A stretch of DNA of 64,000 nt, taken from positions 881,501 to 945,500 of the forward strand of contig NZ_LR134266.1 of assembly GCF_900636365.1 (NCBI RefSeq), read 5' to 3'. Below the pieces are notes generated by a model. The model was not told the DNA's origin. It worked only from the letters and a program-made list of their open reading frames with translations, and searched no databases. Shown one piece after another: positions 1 to 8,094 of this stretch. The stretch's first letter is position 1. The number at the start of each line of letters is the position of its first letter. Position numbers and translations under genes: made by a program. Origin of the DNA: Streptococcus viridans. Lineage in GTDB: Bacteria; Bacillota; Bacilli; Lactobacillales; Streptococcaceae.

Positions 1-378
1 CTCTTGATGGAGAAAATCGTTGCGACCAACTCAAAAGACTGCATCTGGATTGTTGATGAGTCAAAACAAGTGGAGACGCTTGGTGCCTTTAAACTACCAG
101 TAGAAGTGGTTCAATACGGAGCAGAAAATCTTTTCCGTCATTTTGAAAAGAAGGGCTATTCACCAGCTTACCGTGAAAAAGATGGACAGCGCTTTGTGAC
201 CGATCAAGGGAACTTTATCATTGATTTGGATTTGAAAGTGATCCCAGACGCTGAAGCCTTGGCAGAAGAGTTGGACCGAACTGTCGGCGTTGTCGACCAT
301 GGTCTCTTCTTAGGAATGGTTTCAAAAGTCATCGTAGGGACACCAGAAGGTCCAAAAATCATTAGCAAATCACTTTAA
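1..378 (+). CDS. rpiA: Ribose-5-phosphate isomerase A, C-terminal part
   Basis: The reading frame is open from the first base of the window, so the gene starts upstream. The visible ~125 residues match the C-terminal half of RpiA, including the GTPEGPKII tail and a VDESK segment typical of the family. The enzyme interconverts ribose 5-phosphate and ribulose 5-phosphate in the non-oxidative pentose phosphate pathway. It precedes deoB, whose product is also ribose 5-phosphate, which is the usual streptococcal order. A weak hairpin with a T-run follows the stop codon, and a separate promoter precedes deoB, so the two need not be cotranscribed. Confidence 0.92.
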   Translation, partial: LLMEKIVATNSKDCIWIVDESKQVETLGAFKLPVEVVQYGAENLFRHFEKKGYSPAYREKDGQRFVTDQGNFIIDLDLKVIPDAEALAEELDRTVGVVDHGLFLGMVSKVIVGTPEGPKIISKSL

Positions 379-400
379 AAAGGGCTTTTTGTCCTTTTTT
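377..400 (+). terminator. Weak intrinsic terminator after rpiA
   Basis: An A-rich arm followed by a CTTTTTG loop and a TCCTTTTTT arm begins at the rpiA stop codon. The stem is short and AT-rich, so efficiency is uncertain. Confidence 0.4.
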
Positions 401-433
401 CTGAGGATATAAAACTTATTTATAAAATTTTAT

Positions 434-470
434 ATGAAAGCGTTACATTTTCAAAAATTTGTGTTATACT
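434..470 (+). promoter_or_regulatory. deoB promoter with CcpA (cre) site
   Basis: Bases 435-448 read TGAAAGCGTTACAT, a full match to the Gram-positive cre consensus TGWAARCGNTWNCW. An extended -10, TGTTATACT, ends at 470, and a TTACAT -35 candidate (443-448, 16-base spacing) overlaps the cre site. Binding of CcpA here would block RNA polymerase, which implies carbon catabolite repression of nucleoside catabolism. The motif is seen; the regulation is inferred. Confidence 0.6.
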
Positions 471-504
471 GTATTCAGTTTAAATTATAAAGGAGACATT
501 CAAT

Positions 505-1716
505 ATGCCAAAATTTAATCGTATGCATTTAGTGGTTTTGGATTCAGTAGGGATCGGAGCAGCTCCAGATGCTAATAACTTTGTCAATGCTGGTGTACCA
601 GATGGCGCATCTGACACACTTGGACACATCTCAAAAGCGGTTGGTTTGAATGTGCCAAACATGGCAAAACTTGGTCTTGGAAATATTCCGCGTGAACAAG
701 CCTTGAAGACTGTTCCGGCTGAGAGCAATCCAACTGGTTACGCTACGAAGTTAGAAGAAGTCTCTCTTGGAAAAGATACCATGACAGGTCACTGGGAAAT
801 CATGGGTCTTAATATTACAGAACCCTTTGATACTTTCTGGAATGGATTCCCAGAAGAAATCTTGACAAAAATCGAAGAATTTTCAGGTCGCAAGGTCATC
901 CGCGAAGCGAATAAACCATATTCTGGTACAGCTGTTATCGATGACTTCGGACCACGCCAAATGGAAACTGGCGAGTTGATCATCTATACATCAGCTGACC
1001 CTGTTCTTCAAATCGCAGCTCACGAAGACATCATTCCTTTGGATGAACTTTACCGTATCTGTGAATATGCTCGTTCCATCACTTTGGAACGTCCAGCTCT
1101 TCTCGGACGTATTATTGCTCGTCCTTACGTTGGTGAGCCTGGAAACTTCACTCGTACGGCTAACCGTCGTGACTTGGCTGTTTCACCATTTGCTCCAACT
1201 GTTTTGGATAAATTGAACGAAGCAGGCATCGATACCTATGCAGTTGGTAAGATCAACGATATCTTCAACGGTGCTGGTATCAACCACGATATGGGCCACA
1301 ACAAATCAAACAGCCACGGTATTGACAACTTGATCAAAGCCATGAAATCTGAAGAATTCAAACATGGTTTCTCATTCACTAACTTGGTGGACTTCGATGC
1401 TCTTTACGGTCACCGTCGTGATCCACATGGTTACCGTGATTGCTTGCATGAGTTCGATGAGCGCTTACCAGAAATCATCGCTGCAATGAAAGAAGATGAT
1501 CTCTTGATGATTACGGCTGACCATGGTAACGACCCAACATACGTTGGTACTGACCATACTCGTGAATACATCCCATTCTTGGCTTACAGCCCATCTTTCA
1601 AAGGTAGCGGCTTGATTCCAGTTGGACACTTTGCGGATATCTCAGCTACTGTGGCGGACAACTTTGGTGTTGAGAAAGCCATGATCGGAGAAAGCTTCTT
1701 AGATAAATTGGTTTAA
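505..1716 (+). CDS. deoB: Phosphopentomutase
   Basis: DeoB interconverts (deoxy)ribose 1-phosphate and 5-phosphate, linking nucleoside phosphorolysis to the pentose phosphate pathway. The 403 residues match the usual length. Visible alkaline-phosphatase-superfamily metal motifs are DSVGIG at residue 13, the KDTMTGHWE segment near residues 90-98 holding the phosphorylated Thr, and [17 protein letters not shown] near 338-353. An AAAGGAG ribosome site precedes the ATG. Its downstream partners punA and deoD make the sugar 1-phosphates it uses. The cre site upstream suggests repression on preferred sugars. Confidence 0.97.
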   Translation: MPKFNRMHLVVLDSVGIGAAPDANNFVNAGVPDGASDTLGHISKAVGLNVPNMAKLGLGNIPREQALKTVPAESNPTGYATKLEEVSLGKDTMTGHWEIMGLNITEPFDTFWNGFPEEILTKIEEFSGRKVIREANKPYSGTAVIDDFGPRQMETGELIIYTSADPVLQIAAHEDIIPLDELYRICEYARSITLERPALLGRIIARPYVGEPGNFTRTANRRDLAVSPFAPTVLDKLNEAGIDTYAVGKINDIFNGAGINHDMGHNKSNSHGIDNLIKAMKSEEFKHGFSFTNLVDFDALYGHRRDPHGYRDCLHEFDERLPEIIAAMKEDDLLMITADHGNDPTYVGTDHTREYIPFLAYSPSFKGSGLIPVGHFADISATVADNFGVEKAMIGESFLDKLV

Positions 1717-1717
1717 G

Positions 1718-2260
1718 ATGATGCGCTTTGCTCTCCTCGTAAGAGGAATCAATGTTGGCGGCAAAAACAAAGTGGTCATGGCTCAACTTCGTCAAGAATT
1801 GACGGAGCTGGGATTGGAACAAGTGGAAACCTACATCAACAGTGGCAATATCTTCTTTACGACAGATCTTTCTCGATCTCAGTTAGTAGAGTGCCTGTCG
1901 ACCTTCTTTGAGAATCACTATCCCTTCATTCAGTGCTTTTCTCTCCTGAGTCGTGAAGACTATGAAGCAGAATGTGCAAACCTACCGCAATGGTGGACAG
2001 AGGAGATGCCTCGAAAGGATGTGCTCTTTTACACCGAGGGCTTAGATAGGGAATCCGTAGAAGAGAAGTTGCTTGCTTTGAAGCTAGGCGATGAAGTGCT
2101 TCACCTTGGCAAGCTAGCTGTTTTCTGGGGGAAATTCTCAGAAGCAAGCTACGCTAAAACCGCCTACCACAAACATCTGATGAAGATGCCTTTCTATCGT
2201 CAGATCACTATTCGCAACGCTAACACCTTTGACAAAATTGGTAGATTACTTAAGAAATAA
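1718..2260 (+). CDS. DUF1697 family protein
   Basis: This 180-residue cytoplasmic protein begins two bases after the deoB stop, so it is probably translated by coupling. The N-terminus MMRFALLVRGINVGGKNKV and the later TYINSGNIFF segment are characteristic of DUF1697 proteins, whose biochemical role is unknown. It sits inside the deoB-punA operon, which fits cotranscription but does not by itself show a role in nucleoside metabolism. No signal peptide or membrane segment is seen. Confidence 0.8.
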   Translation: MMRFALLVRGINVGGKNKVVMAQLRQELTELGLEQVETYINSGNIFFTTDLSRSQLVECLSTFFENHYPFIQCFSLLSREDYEAECANLPQWWTEEMPRKDVLFYTEGLDRESVEEKLLALKLGDEVLHLGKLAVFWGKFSEASYAKTAYHKHLMKMPFYRQITIRNANTFDKIGRLLKK

Positions 2261-2273
2261 AAGGAGAAACACA

Positions 2274-3083
2274 ATGACATTATTAGCAAAAATCAATGAA
2301 ACAGCAGCATTTTTGAAGGGCAAAGGAATCGAAGCTCCTGAGTTCGGTTTGATCCTTGGTTCGGGTCTTGGAGAATTGGCTGAAGAAATCGAAAATGCAG
2401 TCGTAGTAGACTACTCTGACATTCCAAACTGGGGTCAATCCACAGTAGTCGGACACGCTGGTAAATTGGTTTATGGTGATCTTGCTGGTCGTAAAGTCTT
2501 GGCCCTTCAAGGTCGTTTCCACTTCTACGAAGGAAATCCTCTTGAAGTTGTGACTTTCCCTGTCCGTGTTATGAAAGTTTTGGGATGTGAAGGTGTGCTT
2601 GTAACCAACGCTGCTGGAGGTATCGGCTTCGGTCCTGGTACCTTGATGGCTATTACTGACCACATCAATATGACTGGTCAAAACCCATTGATTGGTGAAA
2701 ACTTGGATGACTTTGGTCCACGTTTCCCTGATATGTCGAAAGCTTACACTCCAGAATACCGTGAGACTGCTCATCAAGTAGCAGACAAATTGGGCATTAA
2801 ACTGGATGATGGGGTTTATATCGGTGTTACAGGTCCAACTTATGAAACTCCAGCTGAAATCCGTGCATATAAGACTTTAGGAGCAGATGCGGTTGGGATG
2901 TCTACAGTGCCAGAAGTTATTGTGGCCGCTCACTCAGGCTTGAAAGTTCTCGGTATTTCATGCATCACTAACCATGCTGCAGGTTTCCAAGAAGAGCTCA
3001 ACCACGAAGAAGTAGTGGAAGTGACTGAGCGCGTCAAAGGAGACTTCAAAGGATTGCTGAAAGCGATTCTTGCTGAATTGTAA
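2274..3083 (+). CDS. punA: Purine nucleoside phosphorylase (PunA type)
   Basis: This trimeric-type (PNP/MTAP family) phosphorylase splits inosine and guanosine with phosphate into base and ribose 1-phosphate. The 269-residue product shows the phosphate loop GSGLGELA near residue 30, VTNAAGG in the middle, and the substrate segment TGPTYETPAE followed by GMSTVPE. The start was placed at the ATG after AAGGAGAAACACA; a longer frame begins at 2229 inside DUF1697 but lacks such a site. It works with deoB upstream and the second phosphorylase deoD downstream, giving coverage of different purine nucleosides. Confidence 0.95.
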   Translation: MTLLAKINETAAFLKGKGIEAPEFGLILGSGLGELAEEIENAVVVDYSDIPNWGQSTVVGHAGKLVYGDLAGRKVLALQGRFHFYEGNPLEVVTFPVRVMKVLGCEGVLVTNAAGGIGFGPGTLMAITDHINMTGQNPLIGENLDDFGPRFPDMSKAYTPEYRETAHQVADKLGIKLDDGVYIGVTGPTYETPAEIRAYKTLGADAVGMSTVPEVIVAAHSGLKVLGISCITNHAAGFQEELNHEEVVEVTERVKGDFKGLLKAILAEL

Positions 3084-3088
3084 AAAAG

Positions 3089-4354
3089 ATGGAAAGAATT
3101 GTGAGAACCCTCCAAGCAATTCCCTATAAATTGAGAATGGTCCTAGCAGCTTGTCTGCTAGGGCTTGTTTCGGGTTTTGCAGGTATTATTCTTCATGATC
3201 TTCTGGAATTTGTTGAAGGGCTAGTATTTGGTCATTCCGAGCATGAGTCTAGCTTTTTGACGGATGGAGTTCCCCCTTATCGGATAGGAATCAGTTTACT
3301 AATTGTAGGTCTTACTTCAGCCTTAGTCTGGTATTCTTTGCAACGAAAGGGGAAGCTCCTCTCCATCAAGGGTCAGATGAAGGAGGAAGATTCCCGTCTC
3401 GCCCTTCATTTTTGGAGACAATTGCTCCATTCTAGCTGGCAAATTATCGCTGTTGGAGGAGGAGCACCGATCGGCAAGGAAGGAGCGCCTCGAGAGATCG
3501 GGGCCTTGTTGGCAGGTCGTCTTGCGAAAGGTTTTGGCCTGCCGCTGGCAGATCGTATTTTCTTGATCGCTTGTGGGGCGGGAGCAGGATTGGCTGCGGT
3601 TTACCAAGTCCCATTAACGAGTGTGTTTTTTATTTTTGAAACCTTAGGCATTGCATTTTCACTTAAACGCTTTTTCTTGGCAGGGATTTCCACTTATGTG
3701 GCTGCTTATACGGCAGGTTGGGTGATTTCAGATCATGCACTCTACAAGCTGCCGATTACGACTTGGTCACTACAGGGGTTGTGGCTGCTACCGATTTTAG
3801 TCTTGGTCTTAACTCCCCTAGCCTATGGATTTGCGCGATTGACCAAGCAAGCTACTGCTCATCGGATTAAAGACAAGCGTATTCTCCTGACTCTTCCACT
3901 TGCATTTCTTTTCTTAGCTGGCCTATCTCTGAAACTCCCCCACCTTCTTGGAAATGGACGAATGGTAGCTCAGGAGGTCATTAATGGAATTTCATGGAAG
4001 ACGGCCTTCCTCTTGTTTGTCCTAAAGGCACTTGTTGTTTTGCTTACTCTCTGGGCGGGAGCTTATGGAGGGACTTTGACGCCTTCCTTTGCCTTGGGGA
4101 TGGCAGGAGCAGCACTTTTCACTCTAGCTTTTGGACTTGAGAGTCCATCTACAATCTTACTTCTTGGAGCTGTCTGCTTTTTAACCGTGACCCTAAAGGC
4201 TCCCTTTTCTGCAACTGGTTTAGTGATTGGATTTACAGGTCAAGGATTAGATGCTCTGCCTTACCTATTACTAACAGCCTTTCTAACTGTTGGTTTGACC
4301 CAAAGATTGGATTGTCTGTTTGGTCGAAAATTAAAGGAGTCTTCAAGTAGATAA
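3089..4354 (+). CDS. ClC-family chloride channel/antiporter, divergent
   Basis: This polytopic membrane protein of 421 residues belongs to the voltage-gated chloride channel (ClC/EriC) family. Visible signatures are GKEGA near residue 134, equivalent to the GxEGP helix carrying the gating glutamate, and GGTLTPSFALG near residue 330, equivalent to the GxFxP anion-binding motif. The first family motif, GSGIP, is not found where expected: the segment before GGGAPIGKEGA has no such loop. The transported anion is therefore uncertain. It starts five bases after punA and so belongs to the same transcript, as in other streptococci. Confidence 0.85.
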   Translation: MERIVRTLQAIPYKLRMVLAACLLGLVSGFAGIILHDLLEFVEGLVFGHSEHESSFLTDGVPPYRIGISLLIVGLTSALVWYSLQRKGKLLSIKGQMKEEDSRLALHFWRQLLHSSWQIIAVGGGAPIGKEGAPREIGALLAGRLAKGFGLPLADRIFLIACGAGAGLAAVYQVPLTSVFFIFETLGIAFSLKRFFLAGISTYVAAYTAGWVISDHALYKLPITTWSLQGLWLLPILVLVLTPLAYGFARLTKQATAHRIKDKRILLTLPLAFLFLAGLSLKLPHLLGNGRMVAQEVINGISWKTAFLLFVLKALVVLLTLWAGAYGGTLTPSFALGMAGAALFTLAFGLESPSTILLLGAVCFLTVTLKAPFSATGLVIGFTGQGLDALPYLLLTAFLTVGLTQRLDCLFGRKLKESSSR

Positions 4355-4418
4355 GATTCAGGAGCTTTTTATGGAGGGGATTTACCCTACAAGCTAGATG
4401 AATCCTATCTTCTTATGG

Positions 4419-4424
4419 TATAAT
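4419..4424 (+). promoter_or_regulatory. Extended -10 promoter for the deoD leader
   Basis: TGGTATAAT ends at 4424, about 65 bases after the ClC gene stop. No good -35 is seen, which extended -10 promoters can tolerate. It would make a leader of roughly 330 bases before deoD. Confidence 0.5.
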
Positions 4425-4440
4425 TGATGTATACGCAATA

Positions 4441-4761
4441 GGGCAGTTTAGTCTGGGATTCAAATAGAATCTGAGGCCTGACCTATAAGAAAATAACAAG
4501 AAGTTAGAACGTGTGTTCTCTATGAACACGAGCGGAAAGTTTTCTAAACAAAATACACACAGAAAGGTAGAGCATGTGTTCTGATTTGAACACGAGCGGA
4601 AAGCTTTTCTGAACAAAAAAATGAAAGGAAGGGCAGTTCGGGTTTGAATTGAACCCGGGCTAGAGGCTGTGTAAAAAAGATAAATCCTCCTAGATGCGAA
4701 GCATCTTTGTCGGATTTCCTATTTTTACTTTGCCTCTCTAACGCCCTTGGTATCTTATATT
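4441..4761 (+). promoter_or_regulatory. Long structured 5' leader of deoD (shared with parC)
   Basis: This gene-free stretch carries ordered structure. Two copies of a unit with a GTGTTC/GAACAC stem followed by GAGCGGAAAG lie at 4513-4539 and 4576-4603. They are flanked by two GGGCAG-initiated hairpins near 4441 and 4631. The 3' block has AAAAAAGATAAATC (4673-4686), a 6-bp stem with GAA loop (4692-4706), GATTTCCTATTTTT (4713-4726) and ACGCCCTTGGTATCTTATAT (4741-4760) ending at the start codon. The same block precedes parC (37289-37388) with a stem of unrelated sequence. It may belong to a known streptococcal RNA family such as the asd motif; I could not confirm that. Confidence 0.65.
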
Positions 4762-5472
4762 ATGTCTATCCATATTGCTGCTAAGCAAGGTGAAATTGCT
4801 GATAAAATTCTCCTTCCTGGGGATCCTCTTCGTGCGAAATTTATCGCTGAGAATTTTTTAGAAGACGCTGTTTGCTTCAATGAAGTTCGGAACATGTTTG
4901 GTTACACGGGTATCTACAAGGGTCATCGTGTATCTGTCATGGGTACTGGGATGGGGATGCCATCGATCTCTATTTATGCGCGTGAGTTGATCGTGGACTA
5001 CGATGTGAAGAAATTGATCCGTGTGGGTACCGCTGGTTCTTTAAACGGCGATGTCCACGTCCGTGAATTGGTCTTGGCGCAAGCTGCCTCAACCAACTCA
5101 AACATCATTCGCAACGATTGGCCTCAATACGATTTCCCACAAATCGCAAGCTTTGATTTACTAGATAAAGCCTACCACATTGCCAAAGACCTCGGTATGA
5201 CGACACACGTCGGCAATGTCTTGTCTTCTGATGTCTTCTATTCAAACTACTTTGAAAAGAACTTAGAGCTTGGTAAATGGGGTGTGAAAGCTGTGGAAAT
5301 GGAAGCAGCAGCTCTTTACTATCTTGCCGCCCAACACCAGGTGGATGCCCTTGCTATCATGACTATTTCAGACAGTTTGGTTAATCCAGATGAGGATACA
5401 ACTGCTGAGGAACGTCAAAATACTTTCACTGATATGATGAAAGTTGGTCTTGAAACCTTGATTGCAGACTAA
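4762..5472 (+). CDS. deoD: Purine nucleoside phosphorylase DeoD type
   Basis: This hexameric NP-I family phosphorylase acts on adenosine and deoxyadenosine as well as 6-oxopurine nucleosides. The 236 residues start [20 protein letters not shown], the usual DeoD start, so the ATG at 4762 was chosen over an in-frame TTG at 4747. Visible motifs are GTGMGMPS, the VEMEAAALY active-site glutamates, and TISDSL with the catalytic Asp. It lies behind a long structured leader. The stop codon overlaps the next start (TAATG), so the HEPN protein is translationally coupled to it. Confidence 0.96.
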   Translation: MSIHIAAKQGEIADKILLPGDPLRAKFIAENFLEDAVCFNEVRNMFGYTGIYKGHRVSVMGTGMGMPSISIYARELIVDYDVKKLIRVGTAGSLNGDVHVRELVLAQAASTNSNIIRNDWPQYDFPQIASFDLLDKAYHIAKDLGMTTHVGNVLSSDVFYSNYFEKNLELGKWGVKAVEMEAAALYYLAAQHQVDALAIMTISDSLVNPDEDTTAEERQNTFTDMMKVGLETLIAD

Positions 5473-6230
5473 TGACAGAATACCTTCATTATGAGTGGCT
5501 CTACGACCTTCAGACCTACCAGTATAGTCGAGTCCTTCGCTCTGCTAAGAAGCAGAAGGAAGTTCCGGAGCTGGTCTTGACCTTATTGCAGTTAATGACC
5601 GAGCGTCGGGAGCTCAATATCCAACCGATCATGAACCAAAAGTTGAGAACTGACTTGCTAGAAGCGACTGGTTTTCAGCTTTTTTGGCATGAGGACCCAG
5701 AAGAGGAGCAACTGGCTAACTATCTGTACGATTTAGAGGCCAAGCTCCGCAACGATCAGATTATCGACTTTATTCGTGCGGTGAGTCCTGCTATTTACCG
5801 AATTTTTATGCGCTTGATTGAGATGCAGATCCCTGATATTGCAGACTACATTCACAACTCCAAAGAGTCCAGCTATGACCATTGGAAGTTTGAAAAGATC
5901 CGGTCATCTGACAATGCAGCTTTGCAGAATTTCCATAGCGAGAGTGCAGTCAATTCGTCCAGTTTGACGGAGTTGATCATACTCTTGGACTTGCCGGATT
6001 CCACCAAAGATGCAGCCAAGCAACTGCGGGAGTTGGAAAAATCTGTTCGCAATCCTTTGGCCCACTTGATCAAACCCTTTGATGAGGAAGAATTGCACCG
6101 GACGACTGGTTTCTCTTCCCAGCATTTTATGGAGCTCTTGGTGAGTTTGGCTCAGGAGACGGGGATTGTTTACCAGCGAGAACCTTTTTATTTCGATCAG
6201 GCCAATGCCCTTATCGAGGCACTCTTGTAA
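5472..6230 (+). CDS. Small HEPN-motif protein, possible Csm6-like RNase domain
   Basis: This 252-residue soluble protein is not one I can name with certainty. Its last base-overlap with deoD (TAATG) shows translational coupling. Near residues 193-203 it has KSVRNPLAHLIKPFD, containing R-x4-H, the catalytic signature of HEPN ribonucleases; the context RNPLAH resembles the C-terminal HEPN domain of Csm6/Csx1. The protein is mostly predicted helical by composition and is too short for a full CARF-HEPN Csm6 (usually over 400 residues). No CRISPR array or cas gene is in the window. A stand-alone RNase, or a non-catalytic helper of nucleoside metabolism, are both possible. Confidence 0.55.
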   Translation: MTEYLHYEWLYDLQTYQYSRVLRSAKKQKEVPELVLTLLQLMTERRELNIQPIMNQKLRTDLLEATGFQLFWHEDPEEEQLANYLYDLEAKLRNDQIIDFIRAVSPAIYRIFMRLIEMQIPDIADYIHNSKESSYDHWKFEKIRSSDNAALQNFHSESAVNSSSLTELIILLDLPDSTKDAAKQLRELEKSVRNPLAHLIKPFDEEELHRTTGFSSQHFMELLVSLAQETGIVYQREPFYFDQANALIEALL

Positions 6231-6240
6231 GGAGTTAGAG

Positions 6241-6972
6241 ATGGATAAACTAAAAGATTTGCAAGACGTGATTGACCACAGTCAGAATATTGTTTTTTTT
6301 GGTGGAGCAGGTGTCTCTACAGAGTCCAATATTCCCGACTTTCGTAGCTCGGATGGCGTTTATAGCGTCACCTTGGGGCGTCATTTTACGGCTGAGCAAC
6401 TAGTCTCTCATACCATGTTTGTGCGCTATCCAGAGGACTTTTTCGACTTTTATAAAAAATACCTGATCTATCCCGATGCCAAGCCCAATGCGGCCCATCG
6501 TTATCTGGCTTGGCTGGAGCAGACAGGGAAGCTCAAGGCAGTGGTGACGCAAAATATTGATAGTCTCCATGAAATGGCGGGGTCTAAGAAAGTCTTGAAA
6601 CTCCATGGTAGTGCCGATCACAATTACTGTACGGGCTGTCAGAGATTTTATGATTTGGAAGCATTTCTAGCTTTGGAAGGGCCTATTCCGTATTGCCTAG
6701 ACTGTGGCAAGGTGGTCAAGCCGGATGTGACCCTCTACGAGGAAGCCCTCGATATGGACGTCTTTAGCCAAGCGGCTCGAGCCATCCAAGAGGCTGATGT
6801 CCTGATTATCGGTGGTACCTCCCTCGTCGTCTACCCAGCAGCTAGCCTGATCCAGTATTTCCATGGCAAGCACTTGGTCGTGATTAACAAAACTAATATT
6901 CCGCAAGACAAACAGGCAGACCTAGTCATCGAAGGGAAGATTGGCCAAGTATTTTCTCAATTAAGACAATAA
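6241..6972 (+). CDS. NAD-dependent protein deacetylase (sirtuin, CobB/Sir2)
   Basis: This 243-residue class III deacylase removes acyl groups from lysines using NAD. Motifs seen are GAGVSTESNIPDFRS (NAD binding) near residue 23, QNIDSLHEMAG, the catalytic His in KLHGSADH, two zinc CxxC pairs (CTGC and CLDC), and GTSLVVYPAASL. The ATG at 6241 follows AAGGAGTTAGAG and gives the normal family length; a longer frame starting at 6166 overlaps the HEPN gene and looks spurious. It lies ten bases after the HEPN-motif gene and probably shares the deoD transcript. A strong hairpin follows. Confidence 0.93.
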   Translation: MDKLKDLQDVIDHSQNIVFFGGAGVSTESNIPDFRSSDGVYSVTLGRHFTAEQLVSHTMFVRYPEDFFDFYKKYLIYPDAKPNAAHRYLAWLEQTGKLKAVVTQNIDSLHEMAGSKKVLKLHGSADHNYCTGCQRFYDLEAFLALEGPIPYCLDCGKVVKPDVTLYEEALDMDVFSQAARAIQEADVLIIGGTSLVVYPAASLIQYFHGKHLVVINKTNIPQDKQADLVIEGKIGQVFSQLRQ

Positions 6973-6973
6973 A

Positions 6974-7022
6974 AGAACACCTGAAGGAAGTAGAAGTTTA
7001 CTTCTTTCAGGTGTTTTATTGT
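6974..7022 (+). terminator. Terminator after the sirtuin gene
   Basis: AACACCTGAAGGAAGTA pairs with TACTTCTTTCAGGTGTT, followed by TTATTG. It also lies just past the end of the minus-strand LysR gene, so it may serve both directions. Confidence 0.8.
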
Positions 7023-7043
7023 GCTTGTGTAGCTGGCTAATTG

Positions 7044-7952
7044 TTATTTATCAAATTGGACTTCCTCAAGTAAGTATTCGATAAATTTTTCACCCATCTT
7101 AGAGAGGCTTGCTTTCTCGTGTTGGATGTAGACCAGCTCGATTGGGTCATCGATATCTAGTGGGATTGAGACGATATTGTCTCCGTTGAGGTTGCTATTG
7201 AGGATCCCGGTCGCAATGGTGTAGCCATCCAGACCAATCAAGAGATTGAAGAGGGTAGCACGGTCACTGACGACAATGGACTTTTTGTGATGCTCTTGGG
7301 AGAGGATTTCTTCAGAGAAGTAGAAGGAGTTGTGAGTCCCTTGGTCATAGCTGAGATAAGGGAAGTCTTCTAGGTCTTCTAGCTTGACCACTTCTTTGTT
7401 AGCTAGAGGATTGGTCTTGCTGACGAAGATGTGAGGTTGGGCAGTGAAGAGGTGGGTTGCCTTGAGGTGGCTATCATCCAGCATTTTTGAGAGGACATCC
7501 CGGTTGTACCCATTGAGGAAGAGGACACCAATCTCACTACGGAAGTTCTTGACGTCGTCGATGATTTCCCAGGTTCTAGTCTCCCGTAGAAAGAGCTCGT
7601 ATTTCTCCATATCGCTTTTCTTGAGGAGAGAGACGAAGGCTTCGACCACGAAGGCATAGTGCTGGGAGGATACGCTAAAGAGCTCCCGATTGGCTACTGG
7701 ATTTTTATAGCGTTCTTCTAAAAGTTGGGTCTGCTCGACGACCTGACGGGCATAAGAAAGGAACTCCATCCCATCCTTGGTCAGAGTGATCCCTTTGGGA
7801 TTACGGATGAAGATATCAATTCCCATTTCTTTTTCCAAGTCCCGCACAGCATTGGACAAACTTGGCTGGGTGATGAAGAGTTGTTTGGACGCTTCATTCA
7901 TAGAGCCTGTTTCGACGATTTTGATAATGTAATGTAATTGTTGGATTCTCAT
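7044..7952 (-). CDS. cpsY: LysR-family regulator, CpsY/MtaR-like
   Basis: This 302-residue protein has an N-terminal winged helix-turn-helix (residues 1-60, MRIQQLHYIIKIVETGSM and ITQPSLSNAVRDLEKEMG) and a LysR substrate-binding domain. The sequence reads as the streptococcal regulator named CpsY in S. agalactiae and MtaR in related work, linked to methionine supply and to survival in neutrophils. The effector and targets in this strain cannot be read from the sequence. It is monocistronic and convergent with the sirtuin gene. A second candidate name, MetR, would describe a similar role. Confidence 0.85.
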   Translation of the reverse strand: MRIQQLHYIIKIVETGSMNEASKQLFITQPSLSNAVRDLEKEMGIDIFIRNPKGITLTKDGMEFLSYARQVVEQTQLLEERYKNPVANRELFSVSSQHYAFVVEAFVSLLKKSDMEKYELFLRETRTWEIIDDVKNFRSEIGVLFLNGYNRDVLSKMLDDSHLKATHLFTAQPHIFVSKTNPLANKEVVKLEDLEDFPYLSYDQGTHNSFYFSEEILSQEHHKKSIVVSDRATLFNLLIGLDGYTIATGILNSNLNGDNIVSIPLDIDDPIELVYIQHEKASLSKMGEKFIEYLLEEVQFDK

Positions 7953-8037
7953 GCTTATATTTTAACATACTTTTGACAGAAAATCCTAGCTAGTATCAGT
8001 CTCTAGAAGGATTTTTGCCTATAAAACAGGTTTAGAA

Positions 8038-8066
8038 TTGAAGGATTGATTGTAGCTTGATAGAAT
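8038..8066 (+). promoter_or_regulatory. Promoter of the DUF6688-like membrane protein
   Basis: TTGAAG (8038-8043) and TAGAAT (8061-8066) are 17 bases apart. The predicted start of transcription near 8073 favours the ATG at 8095 over the upstream ATG at 8065. Confidence 0.55.
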
Positions 8067-8094
8067 GATGGAAAAGATGATCTCTGGAGGACTT

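Noticed and set aside
2283-2777. 164-residue minus-strand frame opposite punA
   Set aside because: Shadow of a strongly supported gene; no family motif or ribosome site. The same applies to 10071-10574 (opposite pyrK) and 12777-13286 (opposite pyrE).
5472-6972. A full CRISPR type III or Sir2 defence island
   Set aside because: Only a HEPN motif and a zinc-containing CobB-type sirtuin are present; there are no cas genes, arrays or other defence genes nearby.
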